In this document: one piece after another, positions 43,476 to 54,390 of the stretch
Position numbering within the stretch: position 1 is the stretch's first letter
How the letters are laid out: each line of letters begins with the position of its first letter
Source: Asterias rubens
Taxonomy: Eukaryota; Echinodermata; Asteroidea; Forcipulatida; Asteriidae
NCBI RefSeq assembly: GCF_902459465.1
Contig: NW_022985694.1
Location: 434,001 to 498,000, forward strand
Length of the DNA: 64,000 nt
Direction: 5' to 3'
Made by a program: the position numbers and the translations under genes
Notes under the pieces: generated by a model
Seen by the model: the letters and a program-made list of their open reading frames with translations, nothing else
The model's database searches: none
What the model was told of the DNA's origin: nothing

Positions 43476-45765
43476 GTCAATCCTCCAGAAGCACCCCTCC
43501 ATATGGTTTGAATCCTCTCCTTTTGCATCCTGGAGACATTGGAGTAGACACAAGAAATCCAACAGAGCCAGCAAAGCCTAGAGTTACCAGGGCCGACAGA
43601 TTAGCACAGGCACAGGTGATTATTCATTTAGTTGTAATATGTATTGGTTACATTGTGACATTTTGTTTATTCTAGCATTAGACTTTTAGGTTAACAAACT
43701 TGTTGACATCATTTTGAATTTGTGTTTTCAATTATTAAAATGCACTGTGTTTTTCTTTTGTTTTTATTAAAAGGCAGTGGTATTGGGTGTACTAGCTGAG
43801 CACAACCTCCCCTTCACTATGGCACCTGCCCTAATAGACACTGCTAAAGAGCTTGTGAAGGATAAGAAAGTCCTTGATGACCTCACCATGGACAGGACTA
43901 CAGCTTCATACAAGATGCAGTACGGCTTAAAGAAAACTGTCATGGAGAAGACACTTCATAATATCAAGAGCAGTTCATTCTCCCTGAACATAGATGAAGC
44001 CACAAGCAGCGGAAACAAGAAAGTGCTAGCCATACTCGTCAGCTACTACTCAGAAGAAGACAAATGTGTCATCGTAGAGCACCTCCAATCAGTGGAACTG
44101 GTTGTAGTTAATTCAGAGTCACTCTACAATGTGCTGGTACAAATTTTTCACGACCATGAAATTCCATGGAAGAATCTTGTATCTCTTCTTATGGATTCCT
44201 GTGCAGTAATGCGCGGAAACAAGACTGGGTTAGAGAAGCGTATTCGGGACAATAAGGCACCCCATCTTGTGGACATAGATGGAGACATATGTCATCACAT
44301 CCACAACGCGACAAAGAAGTTCTGCAAGCCATTTGATAAGTTTGTGGAGCGGTTATTCAGTGATCTGCATAATGATTTCAAATGGTCACCTGATTTGAAA
44401 GAGGCACTGAGGGAAATCTGTGAGATGATTGGATTATCATTTACGATGCCTGACCAATTCATAGAGCACAGATGCTGATCATGCTATGATGTGGCTGTAT
44501 CTACACTGCGATTGATCGATGCCTATCAACTGTTCTACTATGGCTTTCTTCCACCTGCAAACAAGTTTGTCTATCAGGCAGTGGTCCTTCAACTTGTTCG
44601 CAAATATGGCTTGGACACAACAGAAAGAGACAGAATAAAAAGTATTCAGAGAACACTGTCGGCAAAGAATCTCACAGAGCAAGGCAGAGATAGGAAGAAG
44701 AGGATAGTTGAGAAGTTTTTTTATTACTCTCACAAGACACAGCTGACCCTCCATCTCTACAAGTCTGTTTTACCACAACTCAAGTCGTATGTCTGCTTGT
44801 TCCAGACAAAAGTTCCACTAATCTTCAAGGCACATGATGGGCAGGAGAAGCTATTCAAGGGCTTCCTGTCTTGTTATATAAAGCAGGAATTCCTGTTGAA
44901 CTTGAATGCACATTCACTGAAGAAGTTCAAGCTTGATGATCCATCCAAGTATCTTTCCAGTAGAGATATTTTTGTTGGATCGGGTGTGGCAAAGATTGCC
45001 AAAGCGAGAGGCCCAACATACCAAATTGTTCGGACATTCATGGAAGCCACATGTGATGCCTACAAGGCATGTGGAATATATTTGCAACTCAAGTTGCCAC
45101 TGGCCAACCCGTGTCTTCAGGCTGTATCAGCCATTGATCCTGCGGCCCGAGGCCATAGCCTAACTTGTCGTCTTTTGAAGAAACTCGAGTCTGAAATTTC
45201 TGCATGCCTTTCAGAAGATGAGGAAGAGCAGTATGATCTACAGGTGCAGAACTTCCAGACTGATAGGATGCTGCCAGCGTATAATGATGGTGATAGAGCA
45301 GATGTGTGGTACGTTGATGCTTTCATGAAGTATCCAACCTTCGGGAAAGTTGTCAAGGCATGTTTGTCAATTTTCCACGGCCCACAGGTGGAAAGCAGCT
45401 TCAGTGTGATGGGGCATATCCTGGACCCTAAATCTTGCAGGATGAACATACCTACCTTTTCCTCCATCCAAACTGTCAAATACCATATGCTGGCTAGAAA
45501 TAAGAATGCATTGACTGCATTTAAAACATCTCCCCATCTAACTCACAACATGCGTGGTGCAGCTGCTGCCTACAAGGCTGTGCTTGCAGCAAAAAAGAAA
45601 AAGAAAGTTGCGACTCCTGCGGCAACAAAGGTTGCCTTCAAGAGACAGGCCGCTATTGCTGATAGGGTTGGCAGGTTGGCCTTCGAGGCAAAGCAGAGAA
45701 GGATTGCCCGAAAGAAGGCTTTGGAAGCTCTTTCAAAGAACAGGGCACCAGGAAGGAGACCATAA
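43476..45765 (+). pseudogene. hAT-like transposase with one in-frame stop
   Basis: Exons 43476-43615 (acceptor CCACAG, donor GTGATT) and 43774-45765 (acceptor AAAAG) agree in phase. The large exon is one frame except for TGA at 44476-44478. Features in order: SLNIDEATSSGNK (first Asp, exon residue 74), SLLMDSCAVMRGNK (second Asp, residue 141), an H-rich CHHIHNATKKF block, a position where hAT proteins have RWLS (here disrupted by the stop), then near the end KYPTFGKVVKACLSIFHGPQ and ESSFSVMGHI, like the hAT C-terminal dimerisation region. The tail is Ala/Lys-rich. hAT enzymes are DDE transposases with an inserted helical domain. The BED finger expected at the N-terminus is not seen; earlier exons may be missing. 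The superfamily call is moderate. Confidence 0.55.
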
Positions 45766-46290
45766 ATATTAAAAAATGAGTGTTTTTCTTTTTCTTTTAA
45801 TATTTTTTCCCAACTCTTTTCAAGATGTTTATTACCAATAGTGTAAATTGCTTGAAGTTACAAAGTGTGGTGAATCAATATTAAATGTATGTGTCATTAC
45901 TTGACTTTGAGTATTCGTAACCGTAATAAAAACAAAGCCCTTGTAAGAATTCAAAATTGTTTGAACTTTTATTACATTTTTAAGGAACTGAAACATTGGA
46001 CAGATAGTGATGTACTGCATTTTGTTTTACCATTCCAGATAAATTTAATGAATCAAAATGTCTCTTAAAGGGCCTAGAATGCACCAGAGAGCATCTACAA
46101 CCTAAAAAATTTCAGGGGCCCTAAAGCGAGCCCCGGACCCCACGCCGTAAGGGCTTCGCGCTTTGCGCTCGCAGGCTTCGCGCTTTGCGCTCGCAGGCTT
46201 CGCCATCGCAATTTCGTCTCTTTTTTTTTACCAAATACTTTTCCTTCTTTTTTCTGAAACTCCATTCTCATGCCTGCGAGTTACACGTAG
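45766..46290. other. 3' region of the hAT-like gene plus a short GC-rich tandem
   Basis: 46149-46204 has GGCTTCGCGCTTTGCGCTCG repeated twice. No gene is seen, and no strong AATAAA close to the stop. Confidence 0.4.
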
Positions 46291-46410
46291 GACGAATAAC
46301 TCGTCCTAACTTAGGATCAATCTTAAGGTCTGCATGCTACAGTGCAGGGTTGGGACTCGTCCTAAGTCCTAAGATTAATCCTAAGTTAAGAAAAGTTTGG
46401 TGAAATCGAC
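46291..46410. repeat. MITE family B copy, left end truncated
   Basis: CTCGTCCTAACTTAGGATCA, GGTCTGCATGCTACAGTGCA and GTTTGGTGAAATCGAC match the copy at 2221 in opposite orientation. Confidence 0.7.
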
Positions 46411-46639
46411 GACTGAACACTTAACAGTTGCGAAGCACTTAAAAATTGTTGACGCTTTTGTATGATTTTATCTGCTTTTGTTTAAGACACATACAAAGTT
46501 TAAACAATAACTATGTAGGCTTTGCTATGAAATAACAAAAGCCAGGCGTATGCCATGATATTCTGTACATTTGTTAACTTTTTGCTCACTATAATTACTG
46601 TGTACAATGTTTGTTTTATTTCATTTTTAAAATTAACAG

Positions 46640-49418
46640 AAGCAAAAGAAGGATACAGAAATGTCATGCTCCAAGCGTCTGAAAAAGATCATTTCAGTGA
46701 ACTCCCAGAAACCCCTAATGGGTCAGAGGGAATTCACAGCAGATAGGCCTATAGAAGTGGATGAAAATTGCAACAGATGCCGAAAGCTAGAGGTTGAAAA
46801 CAGCAAGTTGCGGGCCCTCAATATGAGGCTACAAAATCAACTCTTGGCAAAACAAGAAGGTAAGAAGCTGGTGGGGGGATTTTTTTTTTAATCAACACAT
46901 GCTGTTAGGCTATTAAATGCCCCCCCCCCCCACCTCCCCTCACTGACAATAATCGCCTATGTGTTTCTGGTATGTTGGCAGCAGTGTTCGCTGTGATTCT
47001 TCACATTATAGTTGCTTCTTTACAAATCCCACACCTGTTTTTTTCTTGCACTATTTACATGTAAGAGTATATAAATTAGGATTTATAGCACCTACATAAA
47101 AAAGAGGCCTACTTGCTCTCTGCAGCTATTGAGCAAAATTTGAAAGAAATTGGTGATTATACTACTTCTATCTGTTAATTGACATGCAATGACCAAACTT
47201 TACTCAAAGGAAGAGGGATTAAATTCCTGCAACTGGTTATAAAAAAGCCTGTAATGATATTGTTTTTTCTAATGTATTTTCTCCTTTTTATTTTTGCTAA
47301 AAATTCAAGGGGACCATGACAAGATTGTTCCTGAAGCAAAAGTGCAACAGAAAGTGTTTGCTCCTCCTGCACCTGAACCAAACCCAACAACAAGCAAATA
47401 CGTAAGTTTATCATTAATAAAGAATACTGCCAAGCTTTCACACTGGGCAGCACAACATTCTTTGTAATTCATAGTATTTGTAATGCTTTCATCAAATGTT
47501 CACCAATAACCCGATCTGTGTGAGGTTAGTCGGATCATGGAGGAAGGAAGAGAAGGAGCTCGAACGAAGGGATTTAAAAAGTCGAACCCGTGGTACCGCG
47601 GTCATTTAACTACACCTCGTAATCACCCACATACCTTATACAGACAATGGGCGACCTGGCGTATGTGAGTTTGCGCGTGCGCACTTGGTTCTTCACTAAA
47701 CTATGGTGTTGTATGTCGTATGAATATAATACAGAAAAAACAACTTTTTTGAGACCTGATAAAAATTGTGTACACTTTTGCCCACCAAATCGAAAAACAC
47801 AAATGAATACCAACCACCCTCAAGTGCTAATACCCTAATTTTTAACCACCGCTAGTGACAGGAAAGTCACAAAAAATGTAGAAATATGCCATGATATTTC
47901 CATGAAACACCACAAACGGTAAATGAAAACGTGTGTATTCACAATTCTTCTCGCCAATAATGCAACTTTACACATAGGCAATGGCGTAGAGTGGCAGTAC
48001 CACACCTTCTGTACAAAGAGATCTAATCCTGCTTGTTAATCGGCCGTCCAGCTGGAGGTCTCCTATCTTTTTCCACTGGTCAGACAGGGGCATTGTCAGA
48101 GTATTCTTTTGTTACTTTCGCAATTTTGCGGGTCGTTCGAGCTCCTTCTCTTCCTTCCTCCATGGTCGGATCTAATGTGCAAATGGGAAATAGAGCTTTA
48201 AAATTCCAAACTTTTTAAATATTTCAGTCATTCAAGCCTGGCGAACTAGACTTCAAAAAAAGGAAGCCATCTATGTTCACCAAGAACCTCTGTGTGAGAT
48301 TGGTGGGCTCTAATAAGCTGAGGATTTCTTCTCTTGATGGTCGAGTTCCAAACAGTGGAGACAACGGAGCATGCCTCCGGGCATTGTACAAGCTATTAGA
48401 GGTATGTAATTTAAGATTTTTTAGCAACTAAGTCTTGAACCAAAATTTGAGACCAAAAGTTTGTTGCTCTATTAATTTTGAATTGCAAGAAAAAAAAAAG
48501 TGATTTTTCTAGAGGCCCTTTTGTTTATTGTTTTTTAAGTGATCTTAAGACTGACCTATCAGTTTTATCTAAGTAGATGAACAATGAGATGTGAAACCAC
48601 CCCACATCAGCAAATTAAAGTTAACTTTGCCAAAAAGTGCATTAATCATCAAAAGTGCATAAATCAAGTGCATTTTTGTTAATCTAGAGAAACATTTTTA
48701 TTAATGCATTGCAAAACCCATCGTATTTTGAATATAAACCCACACAAAGTAAAAACTGAAACTTAACTTGCTATACCTTGGTATTAGATTGTGAAATTTC
48801 TTAGGTCGAGAACCAGTCAACTGACGTGTCACAAAACTTTGTCTCCTCTTTAAAGTTGCATGATGGTTATGCAATGATCACTGAATGCTGAGCCTTTAAT
48901 TGCAGTCTATGGTCGCAGTCTAGGTATCAGCATTGTCTATAAACTGCGTCGCGTGTTAATTTTAGTGTCGCATGCCATCGCGAATGTGATCCGTTACTTA
49001 AATCGTCCTCAAACCATGAACTTCATCGTCTCTGTTGATATAAGATAGCAATAGAACCGAGGCATGCCGCATGATGATGCACGCTATAGGGACCAGCTTC
49101 ATCAACTAATACAATTTTGTTTTGAATTTTGTTGTCTATGTTATGTTGGTGGGAAAAATACCACGGTATAACAAAACAATTGTTGCACGCTATGATGGAG
49201 TCCATGGGTTTTGAACAACATGGACCCCATGTGAGCGTGCAACAATTTTATAAGGTGACTGGTTAGAACCTCTTGTCAAACGTAACTTTGTCTTTGCAGA
49301 TTTGGTTCGTCAGAGATATGGGGATGCGGAAGCAGCAAAAGTGAATCGTCACATCACAGAGAAAATTGCTGACCTAAGGAAATTAGAAAAAAAGACCAGC
49401 CTTCCAAAAGAATTGTAG
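46640..49418 (+). CDS. Coiled-coil / BEN-like protein, four exons, partial
   Basis: Exons 46640-46859, 47310-47401, 48228-48401 and 49300-49418 with AG acceptors and GTAAG/GTATG donors. The first encodes CSKRLKKIISVNSQ, a CNRC pair and a leucine-type coiled coil (RKLEVENSKLRALNMRLQNQ); the second is Pro-rich. The third (FTKNLCVRLVGSNKLRISSL ... NNGACLRALYKLLE-like) resembles the first part of a BEN domain, a DNA- or protein-binding module. The last reads VNRHITEKIADLRKLEKKTS to TAG, but only if it is entered in phase 1, whereas exon 3 ends in phase 0; a short exon between 48402 and 49299 may be missed. The start lies upstream and is not identified. It could be a host gene or the DNA-binding partner gene of a transposon. 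Confidence 0.5.
47537..48163. repeat. Element with perfect 31-bp inverted ends in an intron
   Basis: 47537-47567 (ATGGAGGAAGGAAGAGAAGG + AGCTCGAACGA) is exactly inverted at 48133-48163. Outside, GTCGGATC and its GGATC counterpart extend the pairing by a few bases. Each arm, read inward, begins with ATG and stays open for 27 codons on the minus side. No transposase inside. Confidence 0.7.
49177..49247. repeat. Imperfect hairpin, about 30-bp arms
   Basis: AATTGTTGCACGCTATGATGG pairs with CCCCATGTGAGCGTGCAACAATT, GTCCATG with CATGGAC, loop about 10 nt. It lies about 50 bases before the last exon of the BEN-like gene. Confidence 0.65.
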
Positions 49419-50084
49419 ATTATCATCCAACTGGTTTTTTTTCTCTGTCTCTCTCTCTCTTCGCCTACAGGAATAAGTACCATAAACTTAATTTATGTGA
49501 CCTTTGAAAACCATAAAAATAAGGGTCATTCCGTGTCAAATCAACAAATTTTCAGAAAGACACCGCCCGTGTCAGTTTAGTCTATAGACCCTTTGAGATA
49601 CCGATCCATTATGCTCCGCCCACTACACACCTTTAGCAACGACATCTGAACCTGTCCCAATGCCTCTTCATTTTGTTGGAATTGAGGTTGTTCAAAATCC
49701 CAGCTGTGATTAGTCATTGAGCTATGGTGCAAAGGCTTAATGGATCGGTCTTTTTTTTGTACATTACACGGACTCCCATTGTTTTTGACAACGGGTGGTC
49801 ATAATTTGCTTAAGCCAGTTTGTAAATCAATTATTATTATTTAAGTTTAGAAAGGAAGTTAAATTTACTTATGAAATAAATGTGAAATTACATGGTAAAC
49901 TGAATGGTAATAAAAACATGTTTCCTTAAATTATGCCAATTTGTTGCAGGAAGAAGTTTCTTTCTTGGTAGTTTTAAACTCCATGCATGCACATGGGTAA
50001 AGTTTTTAAACGTCCGTTCGTAAACCCCCCAAACAGTTAAGGCAGTCCTATTGGTTGAGAGCGCCTCACATGGGGATGTTTAAA
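49419..50084. other. Intergenic, no gene seen
   Basis: A CTCTCTCTCTCT run at 49447. GATCCATTA at 49603 and TAATGGATC at 49739 form a short inverted pair, perhaps the ends of a small element. No exon supported. Confidence 0.35.
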
Positions 50085-50490
50085 TGGATCATAAAGGTAT
50101 ATTGGGTTTGATTGGGCCCTAATGGGGTAGCAGGACAAAAATGCCAATTAGGTCCAATCAGTTGGAACAATATCCAACTGGATCCAATTGGGTCTAAAAT
50201 GAGTTGGACAAAATCCAACTCAAAGTCCAACTCAAACCAAGTGAGTCCAATTGGGTCCAATTGGGTCTAAACCGAGTTGGAAAAAAGTCCAATTGAGTCC
50301 AACAAAGTCCAATTGGTTCCAATTAGCTCCAATTGGTTTCAATTGGTTTTGTAGCTCCAATTGGTTCCAATTGGTTTTGTGCCAATTGCCAATTGGAATT
50401 TTTCCAATTGGAACCAATTGGAAAAATTCCAATTGGTTCCAATTGGAAAATTGAATTGGTTCCAATTGGAAAATTGAATTGGTAATTTTG
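50085..50490. repeat. CCAATTGG-based low-complexity array
   Basis: More than twenty close occurrences of TCCAATTGG, GTCCAACT or TTCCAATTGG words, so the region is palindromic at every scale. Frames through it (rich in N, W, Q, L) are by-products. Confidence 0.85.
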
Positions 50491-51200
50491 GTAAGGGAGC
50501 TGTAGCTCTCACTCCTGTGTAGCCTGAGACTTTTTGAACCGCCTCAAGGCCCTTTGAGAAGTTGCTGCCTTCACTATTGAAGAATAGGTAGTCCCCCTTT
50601 GGTTTGCATGGTGCTTTTGGTCTAATTGACCTGATGAACTGCCAGATGATGTTTTTGCTTGTACCCTCCAAACAAATTCTGTTCAAGATAGCAACAATAA
50701 AATGAAAAGGGTTACATTTTAAGTTTGCAAGGTGCATTGATAATTGGGAATAAGTTTGGGGTAACGCCACTTATTTTACTTATTTTACTATTTTTTCATG
50801 CTGTCAGTTACGTCAACTGAGTCAAAACTTGACATGCTTGTCATGAAGGCTATGCTGGACATGCTTTCTGTGGAGAGTAACTGATAGGTTTATTCACAGC
50901 TCTTCGTACAAGTTGAATTCTGCCATTCGGTTCCGCTGCAGCTGTAGAAAGTTAGGCCGTTGGCTTGGCCTAAGCCAACGAGGGACGGGTGGAGGTCCTG
51001 GAACTTCAACAGCTTGAAGGTGACTCGCGTCCAACTGCTCTAACACGTCAGGATGAGGGCCTTGCCTAGGTCCACGAGGGATAGGTGGAGGGCCTGGAAC
51101 TGCATCAACTCGAAAGCGATTTGCCTGTGAATCGAGGTGGTGCTGAACTGTAACAATTTGTCTTGTTATTATGTTGATGCACCAGAGCACTAACGATAGG
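50491..51200 (-). other. Minus-strand open frames of unknown nature
   Basis: 50894-51190 reads a Pro-rich 98-residue frame with an inner duplication (VPGPPPIPRGPRQGPHPDV and VEVPGPPPVPRWLRPSQRPN). 50500-50765 has another frame with FHFIVAILNRICLEGTSKN. I recognise neither family; they may be exons of one lost element gene. Confidence 0.25.
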
Positions 51201-52205
51201 ACTAGTTGTTACAACCAAAGCAATACATAAGTGAAGCCAATAGAAAAGTGGACACGCCTCTATCATGTTTACACATAAATGAGAGCGGTCTCAGGCAGTT
51301 TCCGAATGTATCCTTAAGCTTCCCATCATGCTTTGCGACAACAGCACCTTCTACTATAGACTGTGCAAGTCTCGCGCGTAGCCGGACAAGAAAACATGTC
51401 AAAGGAAGAATACTTTAATTTCCGATATCAAATCTTTGTTTTAAATTTTTTCTCATAACAAAATCTGAACAACAAAAAATAAAGATGTACTATAACGGAT
51501 TATTGATATAGCCAATATTACTATTTTTGTACAAGAACACAAAAAACAGCGAAAATGGGAGTCTTGGGAAAACCACAGTATAGATGAGGAAAAGGCATTT
51601 CAGGGAGGCACTTCAGAGGAAACTGAGGGCTCTAGCGATAAGGGGAGCTCACCGGATGAGAGAGAAGCCGAAGACGTGTTATGAGTACATGTAGTTAACC
51701 AGCCCGGGGACGATGATCGTCAGGCCGAAGACGATGAGCCAAACCCTGATGATCGACGGCTAAAGACAGACTGGTAAGGCCACAAAACGTTTCATGAATT
51801 ATACTGAATGATGCTTCGTTTGATCAGTTTATTTCTGCTCCCAAATATAGTTTAAGGCTATCCTTGACTAAATTGAAACATGAACGAACATGATGGACAA
51901 GGTTTATTGTTTACCTTCATTCACGTTATAATACATGTATGTGAACAACACATGCACTGACTTAGGCAGTAGAAATGTGAGGGGAGGGGTAATTTTTGTC
52001 TTGCGTTTTATACTTTGTTGGCAAAATTCATACGTTATCAATTTAAACTGATATTGTAGATAACCTATGTTGTTGTTTTTCTCCACCAAGTAACTGCATG
52101 GTGGTTGACACATGTGCATCTACACAATATCTCATGTACATGTACGTAACTGCTACTTTGGATTATGATTGCAGTAGTAATGATGAAGGAACGCACACCT
52201 AATCG
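51201..52205. other. Mostly empty; possible acidic exon at 51552-51770
   Basis: 51552-51657 reads IDEEKAFQGGTSEETEGSSD in one frame to TGA, and a following stretch reads PGDDDRQAEDDEPNPDDRRL before a good donor (CTG|GTAAGG) at 51773. The stop between them argues against a single exon. Nothing else is supported to 52205. Confidence 0.25.
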
Positions 52206-52616
52206 CAGTCCGGCAAGCAAATATGGCTTGTTTTCAATGTTGTTTTGCCGGACTGGAAGTGAGGTGTGTCGACCCTGGCGGAGGTGGGCTAATGTAATTA
52301 GGGCGAGCCACGCAGTGGTGAGGGGTTTGGCCCGAAGGGCTGATACGTGGGGGAGGGGGGTTAACATTATGCATGGCATTATGTTGAGTGGTGTTTGAAA
52401 AACACCGCAGTAGTTGTCTCACGACAGTGTAACTGAGTGCAAACCGTTATTGTTTGTACTCAGTTCGCGGTGCGTTAGTGATTTTTTAAAATCACGAAGC
52501 GCCGCATCACAAAACCACGCAGCACAACCGAGACGTCTACGTCTCGGTTGTATTTTCACGAAGTGAAAACAAAGCGGTTGATTTCCACGACGTCTGACAA
52601 GCAAGCCGTCGTGGAA
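52206..52616. repeat. Run of seven stem-loops in 411 bp
   Basis: Stems: 52206-52255 (CAGTCCGGCAA, 11 bp), 52363-52385 (AACATTATGC, one mismatch), 52390-52406 (GGTGTTT), 52432-52464 (ACTGAGTGCAAAC, 13 bp with one G-T), 52467-52505 (GCGGTGC plus GTGATTTT), 52524-52551 (ACAACCGAGACG, 12 bp perfect), 52553-52569 (TTTTCAC, 7 bp), 52583-52616 (TTCCACGACG, 10 bp perfect); the 7-bp one at 52390 is the least certain. From 52432 on, spacers are only 1-20 nt. Sequences of the stems differ, so this is not a tandem repeat. Confidence 0.7.
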
Positions 52617-52837
52617 GAATAAAAAGGGTTGGTCGAGGACTATAATGTGTTCGTGTACATGCGTGTATGCAGATTCAAATTTATTTATCTCGCCCTTTAT
52701 CTCTAGTGCCATCCCGTCTTAGTAGACCGGGGTCATCATTGTATTTGGTGTTATGTATTACGAAGGAAGGCGCTTATGTCTTAACTTATTAAGTGATTAA
52801 ATTCAACGGATGTGTGACAAGGTATTGGAGTAATTTG

Positions 52838-53098
52838 TATGACGTCACATCCCATTTCCAAACGCATCTGGACAAGTTACTTATACGTGTCCGTATACTT
52901 ATTCTGATTGGTTGATTGGTCTATGACGTCACATCCCATTTCCGAATGTGTCTGGGCAAATTTCTCATACGTGCCCGAATACTCATTCTGATTGGTTGCT
53001 TGGTCTATGAAGCCACGCCCAAAGTTGAACGTTTCTGGACAAGTTTTCAGAACGTTCCTATAGAAAAATGTGAGTACAGTTGGCTTATATAAGTTGGA
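52838..53098 (+). promoter_or_regulatory. Promoter-like region: CRE/CCAAT repeats and TATA box
   Basis: An 84-bp unit occurs about 2.5 times. Each of the first two begins with a perfect CRE (TGACGTCA at 52840 and 52924) followed by CATCCCATTTCC; ATTGGTT (reverse CCAAT) sits near 52908 and 52991. A TATA box TTATATAAG is at 53085-53093, 87 bases before the ATG at 53180. Order and spacing look like a real RNA polymerase II promoter. Confidence 0.55.
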
Positions 53099-53179
53099 TT
53101 TTTGAGTTCGGATTCATTACCTACACCAAAAACCGAAGGTATTGAAGCAAGAGTCGATTATCCAGTATACTTTGATACA

Positions 53180-53798
53180 ATGGCTGCTCTTCCAAACGTG
53201 AACACTGACCGGGCCCAGAATAACAGTCCGACACCGAAGCCACCTCCACCATCGCCTAGTGAAGGAGTTGAAACCGAAAACACCCGTGATATTCCTCACG
53301 ACATGTTAGTAACTGGTTGGCGCGAAGCCGCGAGTCCGGACGGTAGGGTGTACTATTTCAATGTGTTCACACGACACAGCGTCTACCCACCAGCGTGAGC
53401 AGAAGATGTTGCCCAACAAACCCACGTCCGATGTGTTGTTAGCCGCCATGAACGATTTGGGTACTGCGCAAGACGACGCCTCGGTACCATCCGCCGTGCC
53501 GATGAAGCGTCTGAAGGGGAAAATGCCAAGCAGAAAGCGTACCTTCGAACCCGATCCTGACCAGGAGGAGAACGAGAGAAAGGCGGTCAAGTTTCCCATC
53601 GGAGGTGAGCGTTATGTTACTGTGAAGCGTTTTAAGGGCCGTCCTTACGTCAATATCTGAGAATACTACTGGAACGAAATTCATAGCAAGATGTTGGCGG
53701 GGAAGAAGGGCTTGAACCTTCCTGCGGAGCAATGGGTCCAGTTGATGGGGCACGCCACCGACATCAATAACGCAGTGAGTAAGATAACTGACTCTTAA
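53180..53798 (+). pseudogene. WW-domain plus PC4-like protein, broken
   Basis: From ATG 53180 a Pro-rich start leads to a WW-type motif (LVTGWREAASPDGRVYYFNV), whose frame ends at TGA 53396-53398 just where the second conserved position of the WW fold is due. A second frame, open from 53361, continues with a linker and then a PC4/p15 transcription-coactivator domain (FPIGGERYVTVKRFKGRPYV, later GKKGLNLPAEQWVQL), ending TAA 53796-53798. It has TGA at 53658-53660 at a point where PC4 proteins have Arg. So one ancestral protein with a frame change near 53385 and one nonsense codon is likely. PC4 domains bind single-stranded DNA and assist transcription or replication; WW domains bind Pro-rich ligands. 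Position downstream of the promoter and next to Polinton genes suggests an element-encoded regulator. Confidence 0.55.
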
Positions 53799-53835
53799 CT
53801 ATTACCTTTCTGTTTCTGCTCCAGACGGTGACGTC

Positions 53836-54291
53836 ATGCGTTGTAGAGCACGAGTCAGACTACTCCTCAAGCGGATTCTGGATAAAATAGTAAAGGATCA
53901 GATAGTGCGGAGGGTGTACCATATACAACAACAACTTCCCTGCGAAGGCTGTCAAGAGAACTGGCCCGGTCAGGACGACCACGCCTGTCTGTTTTTCGGA
54001 GACACACCAGAGTACCGCGTGGAGGACTATGTTTCCGAACATTATAAACATGTGGCATTATCCATAGACGCGAATGAGATCTTCGATGTATTCTACGCCG
54101 TATGTCAACTTTTGGTCGCCGTGGGTTTCACTCACCCGAAACTTAGCAAAGAAACTTTGAACGATACCATTCAGGAAATCCTGTTGGGGTGGGAAAACGA
54201 AACCGAGGACATCGCACAGACATTCAATTCGTGGTCGTTTCTCAACGTCACCAGACTCTTAGATTTTGTTATGACATCTCATTGTGCATAA
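53836..54291 (+). CDS. Unknown 151-aa protein of the Polinton-like fragment
   Basis: Intact frame starting 38 bases after the WW/PC4 region, on the same strand. It has an R/K-rich start (RARVRLLLKRILDKIVKD) and then CEGCQENWPGQDDHACLFF, where CxxC and HxC could bind zinc; the rest is helical and acidic. The CxGC...PxQxxHxCL pattern recurs in small Polinton or adinto-like proteins as I recall, function unknown. ATTAAA at 54391-54396 would end its transcript. It could be the second product of one mRNA with the WW/PC4 frame. Confidence 0.5.
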   Translation: MRCRARVRLLLKRILDKIVKDQIVRRVYHIQQQLPCEGCQENWPGQDDHACLFFGDTPEYRVEDYVSEHYKHVALSIDANEIFDVFYAVCQLLVAVGFTHPKLSKETLNDTIQEILLGWENETEDIAQTFNSWSFLNVTRLLDFVMTSHCA

Positions 54292-54390
54292 CGAAAAGTA
54301 CCGGTGTAACTAATTGTACACCTTTCCTATAGTTTGTTACTTTCATATGTTAAAATTGTAACTTGAGTTGTAAGACATGTAATTGTTGTC

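Noticed and set aside
50066-50770. Protein-coding frames rich in N, W, Q and L
   Set aside because: They track the CCAATTGG word array on both strands.
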